Shown: positions 1-5,530 of the stretch, one piece after another
Layout of the letters: every line of letters starts with the position of its first letter
Position numbering within the stretch: position 1 is the stretch's first letter
Assembly: GCA_013335235.1 (NCBI GenBank)
Contig: JAAXVZ010000016.1
Span: forward strand, 1 to 7,556
Length of the DNA stretch: 7,556 bases
DNA from: Nanobdellota archaeon
GTDB lineage: Archaea > Nanobdellota > Nanobdellia > Woesearchaeales > GW2011-AR15
Reading direction: 5' to 3'
Translations under genes and position numbers: made by a program
The notes under the pieces: generated by a model
What the model was told of the DNA's origin: nothing
The model's database searches: none
The model's input: the letters and a program-made list of their open reading frames with translations, nothing else

Positions 1-73
1 GTTTTATGCCAAAAGTGGTATCTGTCTGCGTTGCAGCTATGACTCCGAATTTCTTTTCTTTCATATCGACCAT
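1..73 (-). CDS. 5' end of an unidentified gene, fifth member of the acylamino acid operon (partial)
   Basis: Only the first 24 codons are visible; the gene continues past the left edge. The peptide begins MVDMKEKKFGVIAATQTDTT and ends FGIK. The ATG at 73-71 is chosen because a strong Shine-Dalgarno (GGAGGGC, 87-81) lies 7 nt upstream; the second Met (64-62) is too far from it. It starts 42 nt after the stop of the D-aminoacylase gene on the same strand, so co-transcription is likely, although a run of seven T lies between them (113-107). The hydrophobic stretch FGVIAAT after a charged start could be the first beta strand of an alpha/beta fold, as in many racemases and nucleotide-binding enzymes, but 24 residues do not allow a family call. 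Its full sequence would help decide what the operon makes. Confidence 0.75.
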   Translation of the reverse strand, partial: MVDMKEKKFGVIAATQTDTTFGIK

Positions 74-80
74 GATATAT

Positions 81-87
81 GCCCTCC
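81..87 (-). promoter_or_regulatory. Ribosome binding site of the partial left-edge gene
   Basis: On the minus strand the sequence reads GGAGGGC, 7 nt before the ATG at 73. It fixes the start of a gene of which only 73 nt are visible and is the main evidence that this short stretch is coding. Confidence 0.75.
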
Positions 88-115
88 TTATATAATATTT
101 TTTGATAAAAAAATT

Positions 116-1645
116 CTATTTGGAATATTGCGTGAGGAAAACACCCTCTTTCTTCTGGGCAAGCCGCCCTCCTTCAACAACGATATTGCCGTTCAGCAGC
201 ACATAGCTCATCCCTGTCGAGAGCTCAGTGGGCCTCGCGACTGTAGCATGATCTTCCAGGCCGGAGAATACGGCTATGTCTGCAAAATACCCAGGAAGGA
301 GCCTGCCCCTAGCTTGCAGGTTATATCTTTCTGCTGGAAGCTGGGTTGTCTTGTGCACCGCATCTTCGAGAGGAAGCACAGAGGGCACATAGCTTGAGAA
401 AAGCCTTGCTATATTCCCATAGTTCCTGGGGTGGCAGAGTTCTGGTTTGCCTGAATCATAGATAAAGCCATCTGAGGCGACAACCGAAGTCTCATGAGAC
501 AGCACACGCCTGATATCTTCCTCTCCCATCATGTTGTCTAACGTGGCTTTTATCAACGGGTCGTCTATAAGGAGCTGGACCGCTGTCTGATAAGGAGATC
601 TGCCAAAAGACCTGGCGATGTCTGTCAAGCGCATCCCTGAGTATTCAGGATTTTTAGATAATGTGATATACACATCATCCCAGGTGTTCCCGCACCAGGA
701 CTGTATCCCTTTCTGGTTCGAAAATGCCTCTGCAGCAGGATCGCCCATGACCCTGGCTAGGAATTCTCTTGTCAGCCCTTCTTTTGCATACAGCTCTTTT
801 GGCAAGACAACAGACAGGCTAGTATGTGCTCCGGGGTAGAGATAGACCTCTGTCCCAACATCCAAGCCTTTTTTCCTGGCTGTATCAACCATCCTGAGAG
901 TGGACTCTGTCTTGCCCCAGTTCTTCCTGCCTGCTGCCTTATGATGCGCAAGCTGCAGCCTGACACCTGAGGCAAGCGCAGTATCCAAAGCTTCTTTTGT
1001 CGCTTCTTCTACTGTGTCTCCTTCATTCCTAAGATGTGTCTTGTAAACATGATTAGGGCCAAGCACAGATAATAAGTCAACCATCTCCTCTGGGCTGGTG
1101 TATGAACCTGGCGCATAGATGAGGCCAGAAGATATCCCGAGGAACCCGAACCTATCTATATATTCTCTAGCTATGGATTTTATCCTCTCCCTTTGCTCGT
1201 GAGAAAGCGCACCAGGAGCCTGACCTGCGACCATAGCCCTAAGCGAGCCCTGGCCAAGGAGGAACCCGACATTCACAGCAAGGCCTTTTTCCCGCAATTC
1301 ATGGAAATAGTCCTGAGGAGCGTCCCATTTCCGCTTCTCCTCGTTCATGAGAATGGAATCATTACCAGAGATAGGCAAAGCAGAGACTCCGCAATTGCCG
1401 ACAACAATAGATGTAATTCCCTGGGTCAGCAAGTTTACGCCGTCAGGCGCTCTTGTAAGCAGGATATCCCCATGATTATGCACATCGATGAAACCAGGGG
1501 TGACATATTTCCCTGATGCATCTATAACTTCTGCACCAGGGGCATCTATCTTGCCAATTTCAACAATCCTGTCTCCATCTACGAGCACGTCATTTCTCTC
1601 TGCCCGGCTGCCATCGATTGTTGTGCCACCCTTGATCAGTATCAT
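116..1645 (-). CDS. N-acyl-D-amino acid deacylase (D-aminoacylase family amidohydrolase)
   Basis: A 509-residue metal-dependent amidohydrolase, the usual length for D-aminoacylases, predicted to hydrolyse N-acyl-D-amino acids to a free D-amino acid and a carboxylate in the cytoplasm. Family motifs appear in order: HNHGD (H56, H58), GNCG with the metal-bridging Cys85, THLRNEGD (H204), LAHHKAAGRKNWG (H234/H235), ASDG (D392) and HPRNYGNIAR (405-414). These correspond to the zinc ligands and catalytic Asp described for the Alcaligenes enzyme (His67/69, Cys96, His220, His250, Asp366). The N-terminal 50 residues and the C-terminal part (about 445-495) form the small beta domain typical of the superfamily. 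There is no signal peptide. The ATG overlaps the GNAT stop by 4 nt (ATGA, 1645-1642) and has an AGAGGTG ribosome site. D-specificity and the acyl group (acetyl or succinyl) are inferred from the family; acidic-amino-acid subclasses exist and cannot be excluded. Confidence 0.9.
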   Translation of the reverse strand: MILIKGGTTIDGSRAERNDVLVDGDRIVEIGKIDAPGAEVIDASGKYVTPGFIDVHNHGDILLTRAPDGVNLLTQGITSIVVGNCGVSALPISGNDSILMNEEKRKWDAPQDYFHELREKGLAVNVGFLLGQGSLRAMVAGQAPGALSHEQRERIKSIAREYIDRFGFLGISSGLIYAPGSYTSPEEMVDLLSVLGPNHVYKTHLRNEGDTVEEATKEALDTALASGVRLQLAHHKAAGRKNWGKTESTLRMVDTARKKGLDVGTEVYLYPGAHTSLSVVLPKELYAKEGLTREFLARVMGDPAAEAFSNQKGIQSWCGNTWDDVYITLSKNPEYSGMRLTDIARSFGRSPYQTAVQLLIDDPLIKATLDNMMGEEDIRRVLSHETSVVASDGFIYDSGKPELCHPRNYGNIARLFSSYVPSVLPLEDAVHKTTQLPAERYNLQARGRLLPGYFADIAVFSGLEDHATVARPTELSTGMSYVLLNGNIVVEGGRLAQKKEGVFLTQYSK

Positions 1646-2799
1646 CGCGCACCTCTTGCATAGTCAAGGACAAGCTCTGCTATTGGAAGGGCTGATGGCA
1701 CAACCACCCTGCCTAGCTGGCATGTTGTCATCGTATCCAAGTATGAATTGAAGAGTCCCCGATTCACCACATAGCCCAGTTTCAACCCGTCGATACGGCC
1801 ATCTCCGTTCTTGCCAGGGAAGAAGCCCGGCATGTAGCTCATAGGTATGAAACCATGGTCAAGGAAACTGGACTGCTGTGCAAGATCTTTTTCAGTTGCC
1901 GGCAGGTCGACCTCTATGTAGGCTTTTCCTGTCTCTGACGCTGCTTCGAGAAGCCTTGATACTGGAAGGATCTCTCCGTTTGCCTTGATCTTCATCCATC
2001 CGCAGACAGAATCATCCTCTGCCAGCAAAGCAGATAGGTCCTCAGTCCCTCCCTGGATAACGCCATTATGCGCTCTCCCTGTCTTGGAAGCACAAGAGTC
2101 ATACAACCCGACTTTGGAAAGCACTGCCTGTCTTAGCGCTGAGGCTCGCTCATCTACAAAAGTCATTGGATTCCTTTTTGTCCCCGAATATCCAACATTA
2201 TGCACGACGCTGACTCTTCCATCCCAGAAGATCACGTCAGAATTCTCGACATCAGTCCAGTAGTGCGCTGTCGGGATCTTGTATTTAAGGGGCATGAACC
2301 CGACAGCAGGCATGCCAAGGTTGTTCTCGCAGTTGCTCTGTGTGGCTTTGTGCATCGTATTTGTGTCTGCCTGTGTAAGATAGCCTATCCCGTCTATCTG
2401 GCTCATCAAGACCTCTGAAAGCGTCTTGAAGATGCCCTTGCCATTGACACCGTGCCTCGTTACGCCCCGGCCTTTCTCTACGCTCATGTCTTTGTGATTG
2501 AACATGAGGGCGCCGCTTGAAAGGACCATGCCTTCTGACTCTGCGACATACCATATGAGCGGCAGTTCCTCAAGCGTCCTTGCATCCTGCATCCTCTCTG
2601 CCTGCTCTATTATCCATGCAGGGTCGTTGAAATTCTTGAAAAAATACAATGCGTCTCCACCAAATATAGCAGGCTTGCCGCCCCTGCTCCATCCATCCTG
2701 ATAGGTAGCGACTACCTGTCTTGCAAGCTCTTTGTCAGGAACAAGCGGCATGTATCTTATGCCGTCTGCTTCAACTGTTTTCAAATCCGGTTTTTTCAT
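1642..2799 (-). CDS. GNAT-like acyltransferase, probably two GNAT folds (candidate amino acid N-acyltransferase)
   Basis: A 385-residue soluble protein. The frame stays open to 2832, but the ATG at 2799 is preferred: it has a GAGGGGG ribosome site (2811-2805) and leaves a 10-nt gap after the EamA gene, whereas the upstream start would overlap that gene's end. Residues about 80-175 look like a GNAT domain: a strand pair (LIWYVAESEGMVLSSGALMF), a CoA-loop-like GVNGKGIFKTL (117-127), and a late GMPAVGFMPLKY (162-173) like motif B. Residues about 265-345 look like a second, degenerate GNAT unit: AYIEVDLP (293-300), then LDHGFIPMSYMPGF and a strand ending DGLKLGYV. Sitting between an N-acylamino acid racemase and a D-aminoacylase, it is the natural candidate to N-acylate amino acids using an acyl-CoA. 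The fold is moderately supported. Substrate and donor are inference from context; related double-GNAT proteins have unknown roles. Confidence 0.7.
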   Translation of the reverse strand: MKKPDLKTVEADGIRYMPLVPDKELARQVVATYQDGWSRGGKPAIFGGDALYFFKNFNDPAWIIEQAERMQDARTLEELPLIWYVAESEGMVLSSGALMFNHKDMSVEKGRGVTRHGVNGKGIFKTLSEVLMSQIDGIGYLTQADTNTMHKATQSNCENNLGMPAVGFMPLKYKIPTAHYWTDVENSDVIFWDGRVSVVHNVGYSGTKRNPMTFVDERASALRQAVLSKVGLYDSCASKTGRAHNGVIQGGTEDLSALLAEDDSVCGWMKIKANGEILPVSRLLEAASETGKAYIEVDLPATEKDLAQQSSFLDHGFIPMSYMPGFFPGKNGDGRIDGLKLGYVVNRGLFNSYLDTMTTCQLGRVVVPSALPIAELVLDYARGAR

Positions 2800-2804
2800 A
2801 GATT

Positions 2805-2811
2805 CCCCCTC
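2805..2811 (-). promoter_or_regulatory. Ribosome binding site deciding the start of the GNAT-like gene
   Basis: The minus strand reads GAGGGGG, with the GAGG core 8 nt from the ATG at 2799. It overlaps the last bases of the EamA gene (stop TGA at 2812-2810). It supports the 385-residue start over the 11-codon longer version. Confidence 0.7.
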
Positions 2812-3676
2812 ACATATACATTTGCAGGGCAATAATGCTCAGGCTAGCAAGCCCTATGCTAAGCCATTTGGACACGCCTATCTTCGCCTTGAAGAAGACA
2901 AGAGATAGAAGTGTCATGAACAGGATGTCTGTGTTGTACAGGATCACACAGATCGTTGACGAGAAACTCGCAACTGAAGTATAGAGTATATAATATTCAA
3001 GCAGGATGATGGCTGCTGTCACAAGGAAGACTAGCCTAAGAGGCATCTCCCTGCCAAATAGCTTAATCTCTGTGTCAGGTATATAGCGCAGCTTCTCTTT
3101 TTTTAGAGCTGTGAACAAAATAGTGCACAAAAGGAAGACAAGCCCGAATCCCCAATAAAGGAATAAGGGATTGGCCAAAGTAGTGGCAAATTTCAGATAG
3201 GTATAGAATATACCCCATATAACCATTGAAACCATAGCAAGGACGCTGCTCTTAGAAAGCAGGGATGAAAAGAATTTGCCTTTAGAGGAATAAAGCAGAT
3301 ATATCGAAAACAGGATAGCTGCAAGGATAATATAAGTCTGCCATGGCAGCCGTTCATCCTTGAGGAAGATATACCCAAGGATTGCCGCAGTAAGCGCGCT
3401 GATGACTTTCAGCGGAGCTATGTCAGACACGTCATTCAGGGTCAGGGCATAGAAATAGAGCCTGTTGGCAAGGAATATCAGTATCCCCCCTCCAAGAGAG
3501 AGGAAAGCAAATGTGACAGACAGCTGGTTGAAGAAAAGCAAAGGAAGCTGGATTATAGAGACTATCATGAAATAAGAGAAGGTGTAGCTTGAGATTGTCG
3601 CCTTCTGGAGGATCTTTTTTGAGAGATTTGTCTCCAGGGCTGAGCCTACTGCAGCAAACAAAGGCGAGAGAATCAT
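2810..3676 (-). CDS. EamA/DMT-superfamily transporter
   Basis: A 288-residue integral membrane protein with about ten hydrophobic segments in two five-helix halves: roughly 1-20, 34-49, 57-78, 90-104, 111-128, then 141-162, 169-190, 212-235, 241-263 and 271-288. This matches the tandem EamA repeats of the drug/metabolite transporter superfamily in length and layout. The first half ends in the characteristic LKDERLPWQTYIILAAI pattern (104-120), and the second half shows FFKAKIGVSKWLSIGLA at the equivalent place. Its ATG overlaps the racemase stop by 4 nt (ATGA, 3676-3673) and its ribosome site (AAGGAGA) lies inside the racemase's last codons, so translation is probably coupled. Several DMT proteins export amino acids or metabolites, so it may move the substrate or product of the neighbouring enzymes. 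Direction and cargo cannot be read from the sequence. Confidence 0.88.
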   Translation of the reverse strand: MILSPLFAAVGSALETNLSKKILQKATISSYTFSYFMIVSIIQLPLLFFNQLSVTFAFLSLGGGILIFLANRLYFYALTLNDVSDIAPLKVISALTAAILGYIFLKDERLPWQTYIILAAILFSIYLLYSSKGKFFSSLLSKSSVLAMVSMVIWGIFYTYLKFATTLANPLFLYWGFGLVFLLCTILFTALKKEKLRYIPDTEIKLFGREMPLRLVFLVTAAIILLEYYILYTSVASFSSTICVILYNTDILFMTLLSLVFFKAKIGVSKWLSIGLASLSIIALQMYM

Positions 3677-4797
3677 AAAGCGATCTCCTTTATCTTATCC
3701 ATCAGGACAGTGTAACCTATCCCAGGCTCTCTGGACTGCTCGATAAAGCCTTTCTTCATCACAATCTCTGGCTCTACGATGTCATCTGAGTAGTATCTTT
3801 TTCCAGGACTTGTATCCCCAGTTATCGTGAACCCTGGAAGGGACTGCAGCGCCAGGAGATGCGCTCTTCCGACACCGGTCTCCAGCATCCCGCCGCACCA
3901 GACAGGGACCCGGTCCATGCCTCTTCCAGTGAAGCTTCCATCCCTGTGGTTATAGCATGTGTCATGTATCCTGATAGAATTGTATAGCCCTCCGACCCTG
4001 CCGGGCTTGATGTTTATTATCTTGCACGAGCCAAGCTCTAGCGCGTATCTTGCGTCATCTACTGAATGGATGCTCTCATCAAGGCATATAGGTGTCCTGA
4101 GCTGCGACTGCACCTTTGCATGGTCGTAGATGTCATCATTCGATAGCGGCTGCTCGATCATCAAGAGATTATAGCCATCAAGCTTCCTCAACAGAGGCAT
4201 ATCCTCCTGGCTATATGCGGAGTTGGCATCCACCATCAAAGGGAAATCGTTCCCAAAGACACGTCTCAGCTCCTTTACAGGCTCTATGTCCCAGCCAGGC
4301 TTGATCTTGATCTTTATCCTTTGATAGTTCTCGCCCAATGCATCTCCTACAGCTTTCACAAGGGCATCGATTGTCGGCATGATGCCAAGGCTTATCCCTG
4401 AAGGTATGTCATGGTCATCCCCGCCAAGATACTGCCAGAGCGGCATCCCTTTCTCTTTTGCAAGAGCGTCGAATATCGCCATCTCGACCCCTGCTTTTGC
4501 GAAGTTGTGGCCTCGGATCGGCGCAAACGGCTTCAGGAAATGCGTTATATCTGTGCCTTCCATTCCTATAAGGTATGGTTTCAGGAACCTCTCCTGGACC
4601 ATCCTGTCAGAGTCTGTGAAATCAGAAGAATACAAAGGGACAGAGAGGCTTGCAGTCTCGCCGAACCCTTCTATGCCTTCTGAAGTGACTAGGCGCACTA
4701 TCAGGGCATCTTTTTCCGTGAACCTGCCAAAGCTTGTCGCAAACGGGCTCACCAAAGGCAATCTTACATGGTATGTCTCGATTGTTTCTATTTTCAT
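3673..4797 (-). CDS. N-acylamino acid racemase (NSAR/OSBS subfamily, enolase superfamily)
   Basis: A 374-residue enolase-superfamily enzyme predicted to racemise N-succinyl- or other N-acyl-amino acids at the alpha carbon. The capping domain is about 1-125 and contains GHNFAKAGVEMA (96-107). In the barrel the catalytic set is complete: KIKIKPGWD (acid/base K164), VDAN (metal D190), MIEQPL (metal E215), CLDES (metal D240) and INIKPGRVGGL (K264). These sit exactly one residue beyond Lys163, Asp189, Glu214, Asp239 and Lys263 of the Amycolatopsis enzyme. Arg267 matches the second-shell Arg266 associated with racemase activity. PVWCGGMLETGVGRAH (298-313) and GDTSPGKRYYSDDI (327-340) are also typical. 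No menaquinone genes are in view, which favours racemase over o-succinylbenzoate synthase, but the family is promiscuous. Residues 285-296 look like an extra loop. It is the first operon gene, and no ribosome site precedes its ATG, suggesting a leaderless mRNA. Confidence 0.9.
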   Translation of the reverse strand: MKIETIETYHVRLPLVSPFATSFGRFTEKDALIVRLVTSEGIEGFGETASLSVPLYSSDFTDSDRMVQERFLKPYLIGMEGTDITHFLKPFAPIRGHNFAKAGVEMAIFDALAKEKGMPLWQYLGGDDHDIPSGISLGIMPTIDALVKAVGDALGENYQRIKIKIKPGWDIEPVKELRRVFGNDFPLMVDANSAYSQEDMPLLRKLDGYNLLMIEQPLSNDDIYDHAKVQSQLRTPICLDESIHSVDDARYALELGSCKIINIKPGRVGGLYNSIRIHDTCYNHRDGSFTGRGMDRVPVWCGGMLETGVGRAHLLALQSLPGFTITGDTSPGKRYYSDDIVEPEIVMKKGFIEQSREPGIGYTVLMDKIKEIAL

Positions 4798-4816
4798 GTA
4801 AGATAGCGAAGGAGTA

Positions 4817-4828
4817 TGCTTTTAAGGC
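4817..4828 (-). promoter_or_regulatory. Probable TATA box of the racemase-led operon (leaderless)
   Basis: The minus strand reads GCCTTAAAAGCA, a TTAAAA element centred about 25-26 nt before the racemase ATG at 4797. Archaeal transcription starts about that far from the TATA centre, so the mRNA would begin at or next to the start codon. This fits the absence of a Shine-Dalgarno in the 20 nt upstream (CTCCTTCGCTATCTTAC), in contrast to the later genes of the operon. The TFIIB element is not obvious. Confidence 0.45.
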
Positions 4829-4915
4829 GGTTTTTTCAGCAAACCCGCCAGCCCTTCGGACAGACCGGAACAATTACATGATCTCCGAAGAAAATAGACC
4901 TAAAATGGTTGATTC

Positions 4916-4950
4916 TTTCTTTTTTTCCGGCTGCAAGCAAAAAAAAGAAA
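4916..4950. repeat. Perfect 11-bp A/T inverted repeat in the divergent intergenic region
   Basis: The left arm TTTCTTTTTTT (4916-4926) and right arm AAAAAAAGAAA (4940-4950) are exact reverse complements around a 13-nt centre, which itself contains GCT-GCA-AGC. Both strands therefore carry a run of seven or eight T. It lies between the two divergent promoters, about 90 nt from the operon TATA box and about 50 nt from the sepF TATA box. It could act as a bidirectional T-rich termination or insulating element, or be a regulator site; nothing in the sequence decides between them. Confidence 0.6.
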
Positions 4951-4972
4951 CATGACAGATTATAGAGGACAT

Positions 4973-4998
4973 ATCTTGCGAATGGCCAAAAGCAAGAT
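4973..4998. repeat. 7-bp inverted repeat abutting the sepF TATA box (possible operator)
   Basis: ATCTTGC (4973-4979) and GCAAGAT (4992-4998) are perfect inverted arms separated by 12 nt. The right arm covers the TFIIB recognition region and touches the first base of the TATA box. A dimeric regulator bound here would compete with or recruit TBP/TFB. A role as an operator is inference; the symmetry is directly visible. Confidence 0.5.
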
Positions 4999-5006
4999 TT
5001 AAATAC
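4992..5006 (+). promoter_or_regulatory. Archaeal promoter (BRE + TATA box) of sepF
   Basis: GCAAGATTTAAATAC contains a purine-rich TFIIB element followed by the TATA box TTTAAATA (4998-5005). Transcription is expected to start near 5026-5028, giving a leader of about 25 nt that still includes the ribosome site. This is the clearest promoter in the window. Confidence 0.75.
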
Positions 5007-5038
5007 TCCCAAGTAATTAAGTAGCCTAGCATAATCCT

Positions 5039-5045
5039 AGGAGGG
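5039..5045 (+). promoter_or_regulatory. Ribosome binding site of sepF
   Basis: AGGAGGG, with its GGAGG core ending 8 nt before the ATG at 5053, fixes the sepF start. It shows that this organism uses Shine-Dalgarno initiation for some first genes as well as for internal operon genes. Confidence 0.8.
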
Positions 5046-5052
5046 AAGAAGA

Positions 5053-5460
5053 ATGCGTAAGTTTTTCGAAAAAGTAAAACAGAAGGTGAAAAGCTGGGGC
5101 TTTGATGATGATAATGCAGAAGAGGCAGAGGACGAGTACCTTGAGCTTGACACTGCAGCCAAGAAGACAATGTCACAGAAGGTTATCGTGAGGCCATTTG
5201 TCCTGAATGATTTCACTGATGTGAAGGCGATTGTCGATGCAATGAGAGAAGGCTCAACCATCGCTCTTGTCAATATCAAGCCATTGAAGGACAAGGACCT
5301 GGTTGAACTCAAGAGAGCAGTGAACAAGCTCAAGAAGACATGCGACGCGCTATCTGGTGATGTTGCCGGATTCGGGGATGACTATATCGTTGTCACCCCT
5401 CAGTTCGCGGAGATCTACAGGTCAAAGGATAACGAGACCGTCGAGATAAAGGAAGAGTAA
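5053..5460 (+). CDS. sepF: Cell division protein SepF (archaeal type)
   Basis: A 135-residue protein that in archaea anchors the FtsZ ring to the membrane and acts at midcell. The first 17 residues (MRKFFEKVKQKVKSWGF) form a basic amphipathic helix with aromatic and aliphatic residues on one face, the expected membrane anchor. An acidic linker (18-31) leads to EYLELD. The SepF core, about 43-122, has the family pattern: a strand with VIVRPF, helix DVKAIVDAMREG, strand STIALVNIKPL, a long helix LVELKRAVNKLKKTCDAL, then GDVAGFGDDYIVVTPQFAEIYR. The length is normal for archaeal SepF. It stands alone on the plus strand with its own TATA promoter, ribosome site and T-rich terminator, so it is probably monocistronic. 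Its presence implies an FtsZ-dividing archaeon. No FtsZ gene is in the window. Confidence 0.92.
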   Translation: MRKFFEKVKQKVKSWGFDDDNAEEAEDEYLELDTAAKKTMSQKVIVRPFVLNDFTDVKAIVDAMREGSTIALVNIKPLKDKDLVELKRAVNKLKKTCDALSGDVAGFGDDYIVVTPQFAEIYRSKDNETVEIKEE

Positions 5461-5463
5461 GCC

Positions 5464-5487
5464 TTATTTTTCTCTGTTCTTTTTATT
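5464..5487 (+). terminator. T-rich transcription terminator after sepF
   Basis: Starting 4 nt after the sepF stop, the plus strand has two T tracts (TTATTTTT and TTCTTTTTATT) with few purines. This is the form archaeal intrinsic terminators take, with no hairpin needed. It precedes the convergent gene that ends at 5531, where termination is needed. Confidence 0.6.
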
Positions 5488-5530
5488 GATTATCATATTA
5501 AGAAGATATCGATTTAACAGGATATCCCTG

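Noticed and set aside
88..97. TATA-like stretch upstream of the left-edge gene as its own promoter
   Set aside because: A start 25 nt downstream would fall near position 67, after the ribosome site and ATG, so it would exclude the strong Shine-Dalgarno from the mRNA. Co-transcription with the hydrolase fits better.
2800..2832. Eleven-codon longer N-terminus for the GNAT-like protein
   Set aside because: It would overlap the end of the EamA gene, whereas the ATG at 2799 has a well-placed GAGGGGG ribosome site.
3673..4797. Dipeptide epimerase or muconate cycloisomerase assignment
   Set aside because: The KPGRVGG, PVWCGGMLE and GDTSPGKRYY motifs are those of the NSAR/OSBS subfamily; the dipeptide epimerase signature (DxD near the C-terminus) is not seen.
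4878..4955. 25-codon plus-strand ORF in the divergent intergenic region
   Set aside because: It has no ribosome site or promoter at a suitable distance, runs through the A/T inverted repeat, and its lysine- and phenylalanine-rich sequence is simply the reading of those tracts.
4874..5333. Minus-strand ORFs opposite the start of sepF
   Set aside because: They are antisense to a well-recognised SepF and its promoter and show serine-rich low-complexity sequence typical of antisense frames.
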